Assembly: GCA_964606165.1 (NCBI GenBank)
Contig: CAZSFQ010000001.1
Location: 1 to 64,000, forward strand
Direction of reading: 5' to 3'
Length of the DNA: 64,000 bases
Source of the DNA: UBA4923 sp964606165
Lineage (GTDB): Bacteria; Bacillota; Clostridia; Saccharofermentanales; DTU023
A model generated the notes under the pieces. It saw only the letters and a program-made list of their open reading frames with translations, searched no databases and was not told the DNA's origin. A program made the translations under genes and the position numbers. Shown in pieces: positions 15,408 to 24,222 of this stretch. How positions within the stretch are numbered: the first letter of the stretch is position 1; every line of letters starts with the position of its first letter.

Positions 15408-17429
15408 CTAGCGATAGCCCAGCAGGCTGCCGGCCTGGAAGATCAGGACGGCTGCCAGCCAGCCGATGGCAAAGGTATAAAGAGCCATAAAGAGCGGCCA
15501 GCGGACCGATTTGGTCTCTTTGCCTACAATGCCCAGAGTGGCCGCGCAGGGCGTGTAAAGCAGGACCATGACCATGTAGGCCAGGGCGGTCAGGGGGGTG
15601 AAGTGCTGGCGGATGGCGTCCACCAGGATCTGGCCCTCTTCCATGTACTGGCCGGCATAGAGCATGCCCAGTGTGCCGACGACGGCCTCTTTGGCGGGGA
15701 TGCCGGCAAAAAGGGCCACCGCCTCCTGCCAGGTTCCAAAACCGGCCAGGCTGAATAAGGGCACCAGGAAGCTGCCGATCCTGCCCAGAAAGCTGTTTTG
15801 ACCGTATGCTTCAGCCGAGCCGGGGAGCACGGCCAGAACCCACATGAGGGTGACCACCAGGAAAATAACGGTTCCCGCCCTTTTGACAAAACCGGACAGA
15901 TTATTCCACATGTTGCGCAGGACATTGCGGAAGGCGGGCAGGCGGTAAGGCGGCAGTTCCATGATGAAGAAGGAGGCTTCCCCCTTGAAAAGGGTCATGT
16001 TGAAAATCTTGGCCAGAAGAAGGGCAACAATGATTCCCAGGCCATAAAGGCCAAAGAGGATCAGGCCGCCATGGCGGGGAAAGAAGGCGGCGATGAAGAT
16101 GGAATAGATAGGAAGCTTGGCCCCGCAGGACATGAAGGGGGTAATCAGCATGGTGATCATGCGGTCTTTTTTGCTGTCCAGGGTCCGGGCTGACATGATG
16201 CCGGGCACCGTGCAGCCAAAACCGATGATCATGGAGATGAAAGACTTGCCCTGAAGGCCGAACTTGCGCATCAGGTCGTCCCAGACATAGGCCGCCCTCG
16301 CCATGTAGCCGCTGTCTTCCAGAAGGCCCAGAAGCAAATAAAGGACAGTGATCAGTGGGACAAATTCGATGACGGCGCCGACCCCGTTGATGACCCCGTC
16401 GATCATGAAGGAGACCAGCCAGCCGGGTGAATGAAGGGAGACGAGCAAATTCTCAAGCAAGCCGCCCAGGCCCTCGACCAGGTCCGCCGCCAGCCCCCCC
16501 AGCCAGCCCTCGCCGACAACGAAGGTCAGTTGGAAGACGGCCAGCATGATGACCGCGAAGATGGGGATGCCCAGGTATTTATGGGTCACCAGACGGTCGA
16601 TCTTATCCGTCAGGGTCACCACTTCCTCTTCAGGCCGGATGACGGACTGGCCGGCCACCTGGTGGGCAAAGGAATAGCGGGAATCGATGATATCCAGTTC
16701 AAAGCTGTCACGGCTGTGGTATTGGAAGAACTCGTCAATTCCTTCCATCAGCGAATCCGGCAGGGACAGGGCTTGAAGTTTGTCCAGGACGTGGCTGTCC
16801 CCTTCCACCATCTTGATGGCCGTCCACCGGATTGGATAGGGCAAGGGCATGTCAGCCAGGAGTTCTTCCATGTGGTCGATGTGGTGGGCAACCGCAGGTT
16901 TATAGGGCAGGGAAGGGAAAAAAGGTTCCTGCTTCCCCATGGTGTCGATGGCGGCCCCCACCAGCTCCTCTACGCCCTCCCCGCGCAAGGCAACAGTCTT
17001 TACGACAGGGGTGCCGGTTAATTCTGACAGCTTTTCTAGATCAAAGCGGATTTGCTTTTTGTCTGCCTCATCGGCCATGTTGAGAGCAATGACTACCTTC
17101 TTGCCCATCTCCAGAAGCTGGGTGGTCAGGTAAAGATTGCGCTCCAGGTTGCTGGCCTCGATTACATTGATGATGACATCCGCGTCATCCGACAGGATGT
17201 AGTCGCGCGCCACGATCTCATCTTCGGAAAAGGCGCCAAGGCTGTAGATGCCAGGCAGGTCGACCACCCGGCAAAGGATCCCTTCATGCTCAAGGGTGCC
17301 CTCTTTCTTTTCCACGGTCACGCCCGGCCAGTTGCCGACGTGCTGGGAAGCCCCCGTCAAACGGTTGAACAAGGTGGTCTTGCCGCTGTTGGGATTGCCA
17401 ACCAGGGCGATGCATGGATCCGTTTTCAC
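15408..17429 (-). CDS. feoB: Ferrous iron transporter FeoB
   Basis: 673 residues. N-terminal G protein: G1 GNPNSGKT, G2 region with GVTVEKKEG, G3 DLPGIYSL, G4 NMADE; then a helical GDI-like domain and a membrane domain with repeated Gate/nucleoside-recognition segments (FGCTVPGIMSARTL, MSCGAKLPIY, ALFAGIPAKEAVVGTLGMLY). Imports Fe(II) across the cytoplasmic membrane. The stop of feoA overlaps its start by 4 bases. The gene lies under two candidate DtxR-type operators upstream of feoA, implying repression by iron. Confidence 0.97.
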   Translation of the reverse strand: MKTDPCIALVGNPNSGKTTLFNRLTGASQHVGNWPGVTVEKKEGTLEHEGILCRVVDLPGIYSLGAFSEDEIVARDYILSDDADVIINVIEASNLERNLYLTTQLLEMGKKVVIALNMADEADKKQIRFDLEKLSELTGTPVVKTVALRGEGVEELVGAAIDTMGKQEPFFPSLPYKPAVAHHIDHMEELLADMPLPYPIRWTAIKMVEGDSHVLDKLQALSLPDSLMEGIDEFFQYHSRDSFELDIIDSRYSFAHQVAGQSVIRPEEEVVTLTDKIDRLVTHKYLGIPIFAVIMLAVFQLTFVVGEGWLGGLAADLVEGLGGLLENLLVSLHSPGWLVSFMIDGVINGVGAVIEFVPLITVLYLLLGLLEDSGYMARAAYVWDDLMRKFGLQGKSFISMIIGFGCTVPGIMSARTLDSKKDRMITMLITPFMSCGAKLPIYSIFIAAFFPRHGGLILFGLYGLGIIVALLLAKIFNMTLFKGEASFFIMELPPYRLPAFRNVLRNMWNNLSGFVKRAGTVIFLVVTLMWVLAVLPGSAEAYGQNSFLGRIGSFLVPLFSLAGFGTWQEAVALFAGIPAKEAVVGTLGMLYAGQYMEEGQILVDAIRQHFTPLTALAYMVMVLLYTPCAATLGIVGKETKSVRWPLFMALYTFAIGWLAAVLIFQAGSLLGYR

Positions 17430-17662
17430 GAATCTGACGGCCCCGCCGACAATTCAACTTTTGAGGCCAAACCACGGCCCAGTGCGATTTTATTGCCCTT
17501 GATACTGACAATGACTGGCCCCGCATCGTTCTTGATGATCTTGACCAGGGCTCCCGTATTAAAACCCATCTCATAAAGCCTCTTGGTCGCCTGCCGGCCG
17601 GCCCGGATGGCCTTAACCCTGCCCTGGTCACCCGCAGCCAGCGCTGTCAACCTGTCATTCAT
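17426..17662 (-). CDS. feoA: Ferrous iron transport protein FeoA
   Basis: 78 residues, an SH3-like FeoA domain: LTALAAGDQGRVKAI, RLYEMGFNTGALVKII and a C-terminal GNKIALGRGLASKV. A cytosolic partner of FeoB. First gene of the feo operon, overlapping feoB by 4 bases, and the first gene downstream of the strong dyad at 17692. Confidence 0.95.
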   Translation of the reverse strand: MNDRLTALAAGDQGRVKAIRAGRQATKRLYEMGFNTGALVKIIKNDAGPVIVSIKGNKIALGRGLASKVELSAGPSDS

Positions 17663-17691
17663 TTTATTTTCCTCTATGTCTTTCAGATGAA

Positions 17692-17715
17692 GTGAGTTAG
17701 TATTGCCTAACTCAC
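17692..17715. promoter_or_regulatory. DtxR-type operator in front of feoA
   Basis: Perfect dyad GTGAGTTAG-N6-CTAACTCAC, 30 bases upstream of feoA. Its core GTTAG-N6-CTAAC equals that of the dyad at 17805. It resembles the DtxR/IdeR family consensus (TTAGGTTAGCCTAACCTAA). A second weaker element TTAGT-N4-ACTAA follows at 17718-17731. Confidence 0.8.
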
Positions 17716-17804
17716 GATTAGTTTACACTAACTGTTCACTTTTGTCCGCTTGTTAAGATGACTATAAATTGATTTCATTTTTTCCCTCTGTTATGGTTAA
17801 TATA

Positions 17805-17820
17805 GTTAGGCAAGTCTAAC
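17805..17820. promoter_or_regulatory. DtxR-type operator in front of the regulator gene
   Basis: GTTAG-GCAAGT-CTAAC, same core as the feoA-side dyad, 14 bases before the regulator start, overlapping the likely transcription start region. Suggests autoregulation of the DtxR-like protein. Confidence 0.72.
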
Positions 17821-17834
17821 CAAGGAGTGCAAAG

Positions 17835-18218
17835 ATGTCAGTCGGCGAAACAATTGAAAATTATCTGGAGACCCTTCATATCCTCCTCCAGGACCAGAAG
17901 AAAGTCCGGTCCGTCGACCTTGCCAACGCCATGAATTTCTCCAAGCCCACCATCAGCGTCATGATGAAACAGTTAAGGGAGAAAAACCTGATCGCCATGG
18001 ACCGCTCCGGCTACCTCTCCCTGACCCCGGAGGGCCTGGCCATCGCCGAACGCGTCTATGAGCGCCACGTCTATCTGACCGATCTTCTGATCCGCCTGGG
18101 AGTCAATGAGGAAACGGCAGCCGAAGATGCCTGCAAGATTGAGCATGTGATCAGCAGGGAGACTTTCGAGAAAATCCGGGACTTTTTCGATCAGGAAGAG
18201 GAGCCCGGCCCTTCATAA
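17835..18218 (+). CDS. DtxR/MntR-family metal-dependent repressor
   Basis: 127 residues: N-terminal winged helix (VGETIENYLETLHILLQDQK, then VDLANAMNFSKPTISVMMKQL) and the metal-binding dimerisation domain (ERHVYLTDLLIRLGVNEETA, DACKIEHVISRETFEKI) with the conserved Glu/His/Cys ligands (C-x2-E-H). It lacks the SH3 domain of DtxR itself. Divergent from feoABC with matching operators on both sides, so iron (or manganese) control of Fe(II) uptake is very likely. AAGGAG lies 8 bases before ATG. Confidence 0.93.
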   Translation: MSVGETIENYLETLHILLQDQKKVRSVDLANAMNFSKPTISVMMKQLREKNLIAMDRSGYLSLTPEGLAIAERVYERHVYLTDLLIRLGVNEETAAEDACKIEHVISRETFEKIRDFFDQEEEPGPS

Positions 18219-18410
18219 GGGGACTTGCTGCCGCTATCTTTTCGTCAGCCTTTTTTTGCCAAAATTGATCCGCGGCTTCTTATCCTGGAATTTAAAGGCA
18301 ACCATTGGCGCAACAAGTCAAAATCCATTTGATTTCCTCTTCCAGTTGAGGGAACTCTTCTTTGACAAAGAGAGGGTATTCCCTTAACAAAAGGGTGTTT
18401 CCTTAACAAA

Positions 18411-19007
18411 TCAGAAAGGATCGAGTGATTTTCCCCTGATCTTGTCTAATAGGGCATGGATCATGGCGATTGGCAGGTAGAGCAGGATCAGGAAGATAAT
18501 TGAAAGCTCGTAGAGCAGGTTCGTCTTCCCGGATGGTTTTCCTCTGAAGCGATCACGGATTGCGCTGACGGCCATGCCATAAATGTTGCCCACCTGCATC
18601 ATCCGTGTCATGGACAGGATGACCATGGCACGCTCCTGACCGTATTCACCAACCAGCCGTTGCCATGACTCTTTTGATGACTTTCCTTTTTGATCCGCGT
18701 AATGCTGGGCAAACAGAATGCCCACAAGTTCATCCTCAGGAATATTTTCCAGCTCTCCACCCAGGATGGCGCTGACTTCTTCCGGGCTCATCCCCTCCTC
18801 CAGGGCAAATTTGGTGTGCATATAGGAACAGGCTTCACAACCATTGACTTCAGTAACGGCCAGCATGATTCTTTCTTTGAATTGAGGGCTTACAAGTTTT
18901 TTCCTGCGATTGACCCTTATGTATTTAAGGCTTCTGAAAAGGAGCACAAGGGACTTGTAAAAGTCGCAATGACTGTATATTTTCCTGTAATACTTCTCTT
19001 CACCCAT
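18411..19007 (-). CDS. AhpD-like carboxymuconolactone decarboxylase-family protein with membrane tail
   Basis: 198 residues. Residues 25-150 are an AhpD/CMD fold with the redox motif CEACSYMH (Cys-x2-Cys-x3-His), which in AhpD transfers electrons to peroxiredoxin. A C-terminal hydrophobic segment (LSIIFLILLYLPIAMIHALL) could anchor it to the membrane, which is unusual for the family. Convergent with the DtxR-like gene; followed closely upstream by the DUF2804 gene on the same strand. Confidence 0.8.
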   Translation of the reverse strand: MGEEKYYRKIYSHCDFYKSLVLLFRSLKYIRVNRRKKLVSPQFKERIMLAVTEVNGCEACSYMHTKFALEEGMSPEEVSAILGGELENIPEDELVGILFAQHYADQKGKSSKESWQRLVGEYGQERAMVILSMTRMMQVGNIYGMAVSAIRDRFRGKPSGKTNLLYELSIIFLILLYLPIAMIHALLDKIRGKSLDPF

Positions 19008-19018
19008 AAGGTCACTCT

Positions 19019-20050
19019 CTAGTAGCGGTTGTGGACATCCTCCGCGAAACAGAGCAAATCACGGATCTCCAGGACCCTGCCATCGTCCAGGACCGCCTGT
19101 CCCTCCATCCGCCCGAAGACCTGATGCTGTTCGGTTGCGATCACCAGGGCATTGGTGCGGGCGTAGCGGTCCATGATGGGCTGGAAGGCCATCTCAAAGC
19201 GGCCGTCACTTGAGCTGAAGCGCCAGGGTTCCATGTAATTGTCGGGATTGAAATGAAAGGTCACATCGTCCAGCTTGTGGCTTTTTCCCTCATAAAAGAG
19301 CATGTTCTCGGAAGCAGCCCGGGTGTCGCCAAAGCCATAACCGATGTTGAAGCCGAAAGCCTTGCCGTCGATCCGCTGATTGCCCGAACCCCAGAACCAG
19401 CGGTTGTTGTAAGTCCAGACCCCCCGCCCCCAATCGAGGGTGCCAAAGTCGGTTTTGGGATCAAAGTCGTAGTTTTGTCCGTCGAAGGTCATCCGGCCGC
19501 TGGCAGGCATGCAGTTGATCTTCTGATTGTAGTAGAAGGCCGTCTTCTTTTCTGCCCAGGGGGTGGCGATCACCATGCTGTCCATCTGCGGCTGGTCAAG
19601 TTCCAGCTCACAGGTAAAGTCCTTACCCTGGTAGAAACGCTTGAAGTGACAGGAAATCCGGCGCGTCCCCTCTTCCGCAACAAACTGCATCTTCAGTCTT
19701 TTATCCTCATAGCGGATGACCCCTGGCGACGAATCGGAGGGGAAGTTCATGCTGCCGAAGGGAAAGGGGTGGATGATGGATTCCGTATGCTCCCAGCCCT
19801 CCTTGAAATTAAGCAGGGAGACAGACTGCAAGCCGATGTAGCCGATATCCGACAGGGTGAAGGCGCCGGCGAAGTCTTCATTGAGGATCAGGTAGTAGTC
19901 CCACTCCTTGATCCGCCATTTTGACGCCTTGATCTTCTTGCGCTCATAGAGCTGAATCAGGTCGCTGGACCAGCCCGGCTCCCGCAAAGAGCCATCATCT
20001 TTCAGAAGCGGCAGACGGTCCCTGACTTCATGGTTGCGTTGACTGGCCAT
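19019..20050 (-). CDS. DUF2804 family protein
   Basis: 343 residues, the typical length of DUF2804 proteins. Pattern: LLKDDGSLREPGWS at the N-terminus, FGSMNFP, the tryptophan-rich core FGTLDWGRGVWTYNNRWFWG, and FGFNIGYGFGDT. Predicted to be a large beta sandwich; function unknown, with no signal peptide. 11 bases upstream of the AhpD-like gene, so probably in one transcript. Confidence 0.88.
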   Translation of the reverse strand: MASQRNHEVRDRLPLLKDDGSLREPGWSSDLIQLYERKKIKASKWRIKEWDYYLILNEDFAGAFTLSDIGYIGLQSVSLLNFKEGWEHTESIIHPFPFGSMNFPSDSSPGVIRYEDKRLKMQFVAEEGTRRISCHFKRFYQGKDFTCELELDQPQMDSMVIATPWAEKKTAFYYNQKINCMPASGRMTFDGQNYDFDPKTDFGTLDWGRGVWTYNNRWFWGSGNQRIDGKAFGFNIGYGFGDTRAASENMLFYEGKSHKLDDVTFHFNPDNYMEPWRFSSSDGRFEMAFQPIMDRYARTNALVIATEQHQVFGRMEGQAVLDDGRVLEIRDLLCFAEDVHNRY

Positions 20051-20260
20051 AAGCGGTTCCCCCTTTATTGGCTATGCTGACTACAGTGTAGCAAAGCGGC
20101 GGACTGGGGCAACTTCCTTCACATCAATGATTTGCTTTGGATCAAATGTTGAGGAATCGAAGCCTCATAAGGCCGCTGCACACACAAGGGCCACATTGCA
20201 ACCCGTATTCTTCAGTGAGGTCCGTTCCATTGATTGCATCCTCGTTTTGTGATAGGATAA

Positions 20261-20279
20261 ATTAACCTCACAGGTTAAT
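20261..20279. promoter_or_regulatory. Operator dyad in front of the higB remnant/higA
   Basis: ATTAACCT-CAC-AGGTTAAT, perfect 8-3-8 dyad, 18 bases before the toxin remnant. Its position fits the autoregulatory site of a HigA antitoxin. Confidence 0.7.
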
Positions 20280-20296
20280 AATACTGAGGTGATTCA

Positions 20297-20417
20297 TTGC
20301 TGATCCAATACAAAAACCGGCAGATACAGCGCGTCTGTACCGTGGCCTCCGTGGCAGAGAGGAAGCATGGGAAAAGTTCAGATCGCCTGCATTTTAATGA
20401 TCGAAGATTATCACTAG
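20297..20417 (+). pseudogene. higB: Decayed HigB-type toxin (internal deletion plus frameshift)
   Basis: From TTG 20297 (GAGGTG upstream) the frame reads LLIQYKNRQIQRVCTVASVA then ERKHGK, the N-terminus of HigB/RelE toxins. About 55 central codons are missing, and after a shift the other frame gives KVQIACILMIEDYH then stop, the usual HigB C-terminus (ILEIVDYH-like). Only about 40 of the usual 93 residues remain, so the toxin must be inactive. The antitoxin gene follows 31 bases later and is intact. Confidence 0.82.
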
Positions 20418-20448
20418 CAATTACCTGCGAATGAAGGGAGGAAAACAC

Positions 20449-21504
20449 ATGATCAGGAGCCGCAACATTGTCGCGACACCGCCTGGCGCCACAATCAAGG
20501 AGCAGCTCATTGGCAGAGACATGAGCCAGAAGGAGTTTGCTGCCCGAATGGATATGTCTGAAAAGCATATCAGCAGACTGATTAGGGGCCGAGTGCAGTT
20601 GACCCCTGAAGTGGCCTTGCGCCTGGAAATGGTTTTGGGGATTCCTGCCAATTTTTGGAACAGCTTGGAAGCCATCTACCGTGAAAAGCTTGTGAAAGTG
20701 AATGCGGAGAATTTAATGGATGCAGATATCCAACTGACCAGAAAGCTGCCTTACAACGAAATGGCCAAGAAAAATTGGGTGCCGGAAACGAGAAAGGCAC
20801 AAGAAAGAGTCATAAACCTCCGGAAGTTTTTTGAAGTCGCGCATCTTGGCCTGCTTGGGCAGGAAACACTCATCCCCCATGTTGCCTGTAGACGGCTGAT
20901 GTTGACGGAAAGAAGCAGCTACATGCTGATTGCATGGATACAAAAGGCCAGGCTTGAAGCGAGAGAGAAGGAGACAAAGCCTCTTGATTTAAAGAGCTTG
21001 GAAGCAGCAATACCTGAAATCAGGGCAATGACCCGAATGCATCCGGAAGATTTTCAGCCCAGACTATCAAAACTGTTTGCCGACTGCGGCGTTGCGATTG
21101 TATTTCTGCCTCACTTTGACGGATCCTTCCTCCACGGAGCAAGCTTCACAGATGGAAAAAAAATCGTTGTCGGATTAACGGTCCGGGGCAAGGACGCCGA
21201 CAAATTCTGGTTCAGTCTCTTCCACGAGATCGCTCACATCCTGCATGGTGACATGAGCAAGGTGAACGGTACAGAAGACGATGATGAAAACAAGGCAGAT
21301 GCTTTTGCCAGGCGTGTACTGATTCCTGATGAGCTGTTCAAGGACTTTGTCGACGAAAAGAACTTCGACCGGGAATCGATTATCTGGTTTGCTGAAAGAC
21401 TGGGGATCGATGCGGGCATCGTCGTGGGCCGACTGCAAAAAGAAGGCTACCTTAAATACAGCCAGCATCACGACCTCAAGACCAGATATGCAATTCTGAT
21501 ATAG
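20449..21504 (+). CDS. higA: HigA-type antitoxin with ImmA/IrrE metallopeptidase domain
   Basis: 351 residues. Residues 10-85 are a HigA-type XRE domain (ATPPGATIKEQLIGRDMSQK, then HISRLIRGRVQLTPEVALRL and GIPANFWNSLEA). Residues 215-300 are an ImmA/IrrE Zn-peptidase with HEIAHILHGD and a downstream DENKADAFARRVLIP glutamate. Such long HigA proteins occur in host-inhibition modules. Start 20449 is chosen for AGGGAGG at 7 bases; frame opens at 20431. It should bind the dyad at 20261. Its toxin is a pseudogene, so it may persist for another role. Confidence 0.88.
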   Translation: MIRSRNIVATPPGATIKEQLIGRDMSQKEFAARMDMSEKHISRLIRGRVQLTPEVALRLEMVLGIPANFWNSLEAIYREKLVKVNAENLMDADIQLTRKLPYNEMAKKNWVPETRKAQERVINLRKFFEVAHLGLLGQETLIPHVACRRLMLTERSSYMLIAWIQKARLEAREKETKPLDLKSLEAAIPEIRAMTRMHPEDFQPRLSKLFADCGVAIVFLPHFDGSFLHGASFTDGKKIVVGLTVRGKDADKFWFSLFHEIAHILHGDMSKVNGTEDDDENKADAFARRVLIPDELFKDFVDEKNFDRESIIWFAERLGIDAGIVVGRLQKEGYLKYSQHHDLKTRYAILI

Positions 21505-21782
21505 GGAAAAGCTCAAGCAGGACGGTTACCCTGGGGTTTATGAGCTAGCGGCAAGCTGGCTGAGGGCGACGTATCCACAAGGGATCGCACTTCATCGCAA
21601 TAGCTGTCCCATCTCTCCTTGAATACCTTTGGGCCAACGATGCTTGAACGGCGTCAAGCACAGGAGGAATCCCTTTCTTGCCGGAACCGGACAAAAGGTT
21701 ACAATAATAGGCGTGTACACATTGAAACTGAGCGAGAAGACTGGCGCTTTTTGCTCGTATTTGATACTGGCGGGAGATTGAA

Positions 21783-22796
21783 ATGACAGACACGGTAAAA
21801 CATGGGCTGGCGCCCTGGTCGGAGGACGGAGGCATCCGGACGGTAGGAGTTCTTACCAGTGGTGGTGACGCCCCGGGCATGAACGCGGCCATTCGCGCCG
21901 TGGTGCGTGCGGGCTTGCACGAAGGCTACCGGATGCTGGGCTGCCGCCGCGGCTTTCATGGTCTGTGGCGCGGCGACATGGTCGAACTGGACGGCCGTTC
22001 CGTGTCAGGGCGATTGCAGCACGGGGGGACCTTTCTGATGACCGCGCGCAGCCAGTCCTTTAACACGCCCGAAGGGGTGGAAAAGGCCTTTGAAATGAGC
22101 AGGGTCTTCTGCATGGACGCCCTGGTCGTGATTGGTGGCGACGGTTCCCTTCGCGGAGCCCTGGATCTTTCGCGGATGGGTCTTCCTGTCATCGGTATAC
22201 CGAGCACCATTGACAATGACGTCGGCTGTTCGGAGTACTCGATCGGCTATGACACCGCACTGAACACGGCCATGAGGGCCATTGACAAACTGCGCGATAC
22301 GGCCACATCGCATGAGCGCTGCAGCTGCATCGAGGTCATGGGCAGGCGCGCTGGTTATATCGCGCTGAATGTGGGCGTGTCCTGCGGGGCAGAAGTCATA
22401 TTGATTCCCGAAGTGGAGATGGATTTCGACAGAGATGTGGCGCGCCGTTTGCTGGAATGCCACAACAGCGGCAAGTCTCATTATATTGTGGTTGTCGCGG
22501 AAGGCGCCGGCGACACAGTCGAAATCAGTAACCGGATTGAGGCCCAGACCGGCATCGAATCCCGGGTAACCATCCTTGGCCACTTGCAGCGGGGAGGCAG
22601 CCCTTCTCCGCGCGACCGCATGATGGCAAGTCAGATGGGGACCCTGGCCATTAAGAGCCTTGTTTCCGGCGACTATGGACATGTGGTGTCCTATCGGCAG
22701 GGCCGGGTGATCACCATCGAGATCGAAGAAGCCTTGCGGATGACCAAAACCATCTCCCGGGAGGAAATAGATAACGCTTACCAGATTGCTATCTGA
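21783..22796 (+). CDS. pfkA: ATP-dependent 6-phosphofructokinase
   Basis: 337 residues. Group I PFK: VGVLTSGGDAPGMNAAIRAV, VIGGDGSLRGA, PSTIDNDV (catalytic Asp), MGRRAGYIAL and the signature RVTILGHLQRGGSPSPRDR. The GGDGS glycine, not aspartate, indicates ATP rather than PPi. Phosphorylates fructose 6-phosphate in glycolysis. It has about 17 extra N-terminal residues before the usual start; ATG 21783 has GGGAG at 6 bases. The 278 bases between this gene and higA hold nothing I recognise. Confidence 0.95.
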   Translation: MTDTVKHGLAPWSEDGGIRTVGVLTSGGDAPGMNAAIRAVVRAGLHEGYRMLGCRRGFHGLWRGDMVELDGRSVSGRLQHGGTFLMTARSQSFNTPEGVEKAFEMSRVFCMDALVVIGGDGSLRGALDLSRMGLPVIGIPSTIDNDVGCSEYSIGYDTALNTAMRAIDKLRDTATSHERCSCIEVMGRRAGYIALNVGVSCGAEVILIPEVEMDFDRDVARRLLECHNSGKSHYIVVVAEGAGDTVEISNRIEAQTGIESRVTILGHLQRGGSPSPRDRMMASQMGTLAIKSLVSGDYGHVVSYRQGRVITIEIEEALRMTKTISREEIDNAYQIAI

Positions 22797-22853
22797 TCCT
22801 GCGGTCTGTCAGAAAGATTTGACTTGTTCTGATCTTTCAGGCGCGGATGGCAT

Positions 22854-23339
22854 TCATCTTTCCAGAACCATTCGGAGTTCGGTGCCAAATGCCTTGGTTC
22901 TTTCCGTTTTGTCAAACTGGAAACCATAGCGGAGGTAAAAACGAATCGCCTTTTCATTCCCTTTGAGCACCCAAAGGATCACCTCTCGCTTGTCCGCAAG
23001 CAGTTCCATGGTGGCCTTCATAAGCTGGAGGCCAAGTCCCCGCCCCTGATACTTTTCAAGGACATAGATCGCGATGACTTCGCCGGTCTTGCCGGGACCG
23101 GAGCCATCGCTTTCACCAAAGCAGGAAAAGCCAATGACCTGGCCGCCTTCTTTCAGAACAAGGGTATTCTGCGGCCAGCTGTGGGCCCAGGATACGGTTT
23201 GCTCGAGCGTCAGCGTATCCACGTATTGCGGAGGCATTAAGCCTGAATAGGTTTCCTGCCAGGACTTCCAATGAACATAACCCTTGCCGTCCATTTCTTC
23301 ATCTGTTTTCATGGGTACGATTTTAATGAGATCTGTCAT
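22854..23339 (-). CDS. GNAT-family N-acetyltransferase
   Basis: 161 residues. GNAT motif A is clear: AIYVLEKYQGRGLGLQLM, then motif B WVLKGNEKAIRFYLRYGF. N-terminal SWQETYSGLMPPQYVDTL is typical of the YhfO/YjaB-like subset. ATG 23339 is chosen (AGGATAAGG upstream); the frame continues to a TTG at 23360. Substrate unknown. Confidence 0.9.
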   Translation of the reverse strand: MTDLIKIVPMKTDEEMDGKGYVHWKSWQETYSGLMPPQYVDTLTLEQTVSWAHSWPQNTLVLKEGGQVIGFSCFGESDGSGPGKTGEVIAIYVLEKYQGRGLGLQLMKATMELLADKREVILWVLKGNEKAIRFYLRYGFQFDKTERTKAFGTELRMVLER

Positions 23340-23427
23340 GGCCTTATCCTGAAAATTCAACGTCCATGCGCTTCTATGGCAATATTACTTCAGAAATCGG
23401 GCGGAATCAAAAGATGCTTCTCTTAAA

Positions 23428-24156
23428 TCAAAAATTGAAACAGAAGGGATTTTCGATTTTGCTTTCAGGGAAAACTTGACTGGCGGACCTGTACATGGCC
23501 TTGGCGTGGATGGCATCATGCCAGATAAAACGTCTCAGCACTTTTCTCAAAGACCACAGTTCACCATCGCTGCCCTTGCAAACTGTGTTGAGCAAGTAAC
23601 CGGCTCTGCTCTCAAGCTCAAGAAAACCTTCCTTCCGACCCAGGAAAATGTCTTCATTTTGGGGGAGGGGAATGCCAATTTCGCCAAAATAATAGTGATT
23701 AACGTTTTTTGTATGCCGGTACATGGCCGAAGCTGTCGCAGGAAGCTCCCCGTAGAAGGTCTTGCGCGATTCCTTGATCTGACGGTCCTTGTCGGGGACG
23801 GAGGAATAAAGCGACAAAATATCCTGCGCTGACTTCAGGACCAGGGCTTTCAATGCTCCATACTCCCTGGCTGACAAAGGTAATTTCTCTGAATCAAAGA
23901 GGATGTCGCTGTCTGCGTCCTCTATGGCAAGCTCACTTTGTTTGCTCCGGGTGATTTTATAGTGAAAGACGGCATCGGGACGCAGGTCCTCCCCGCTCCA
24001 CTGAAGGTAACGGGCATGCTCAGCGGGAATTTTGCCAAGGGCTTGATCCAGGCTTTCCCCCCGCGTAAAGGCGCCGGGGAAATCTTCAAGATGTAGGAGA
24101 TGACCCCTGCTGTTGTATTCATGCACAAGCCCAAGGACTGGATTCCTGTCATTCAT
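23428..24156 (-). CDS. DinB-like protein with N-terminal HicB-like domain
   Basis: 242 residues. Residues 5-60 look like a HicB/partial RNase-H fold (GHLLHLEDFPGAFTRGESLD, a HicB hallmark). Residues 85-235 are a DinB-like four-helix bundle with metal-binding histidines (HTKNVNHYYFGEIG and RRFIWHDAIHAKAMYR). DinB-family proteins are thiol-dependent metalloenzymes. Its combination with a HicB-like domain is characteristic of an undefined subgroup. No HicA is adjacent. Confidence 0.8.
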   Translation of the reverse strand: MNDRNPVLGLVHEYNSRGHLLHLEDFPGAFTRGESLDQALGKIPAEHARYLQWSGEDLRPDAVFHYKITRSKQSELAIEDADSDILFDSEKLPLSAREYGALKALVLKSAQDILSLYSSVPDKDRQIKESRKTFYGELPATASAMYRHTKNVNHYYFGEIGIPLPQNEDIFLGRKEGFLELESRAGYLLNTVCKGSDGELWSLRKVLRRFIWHDAIHAKAMYRSASQVFPESKIENPFCFNF

Positions 24157-24222
24157 GCTTCACCCTCCTTTATCTTTCGTCGTTGACCAGGACCAGCCTG
24201 CCCTGATTGCTGCGCGGCAATT

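Noticed and set aside
21505..21782. Possible second remnant between higA and pfkA
   Set aside because: No frame gave a stretch resembling a known family.
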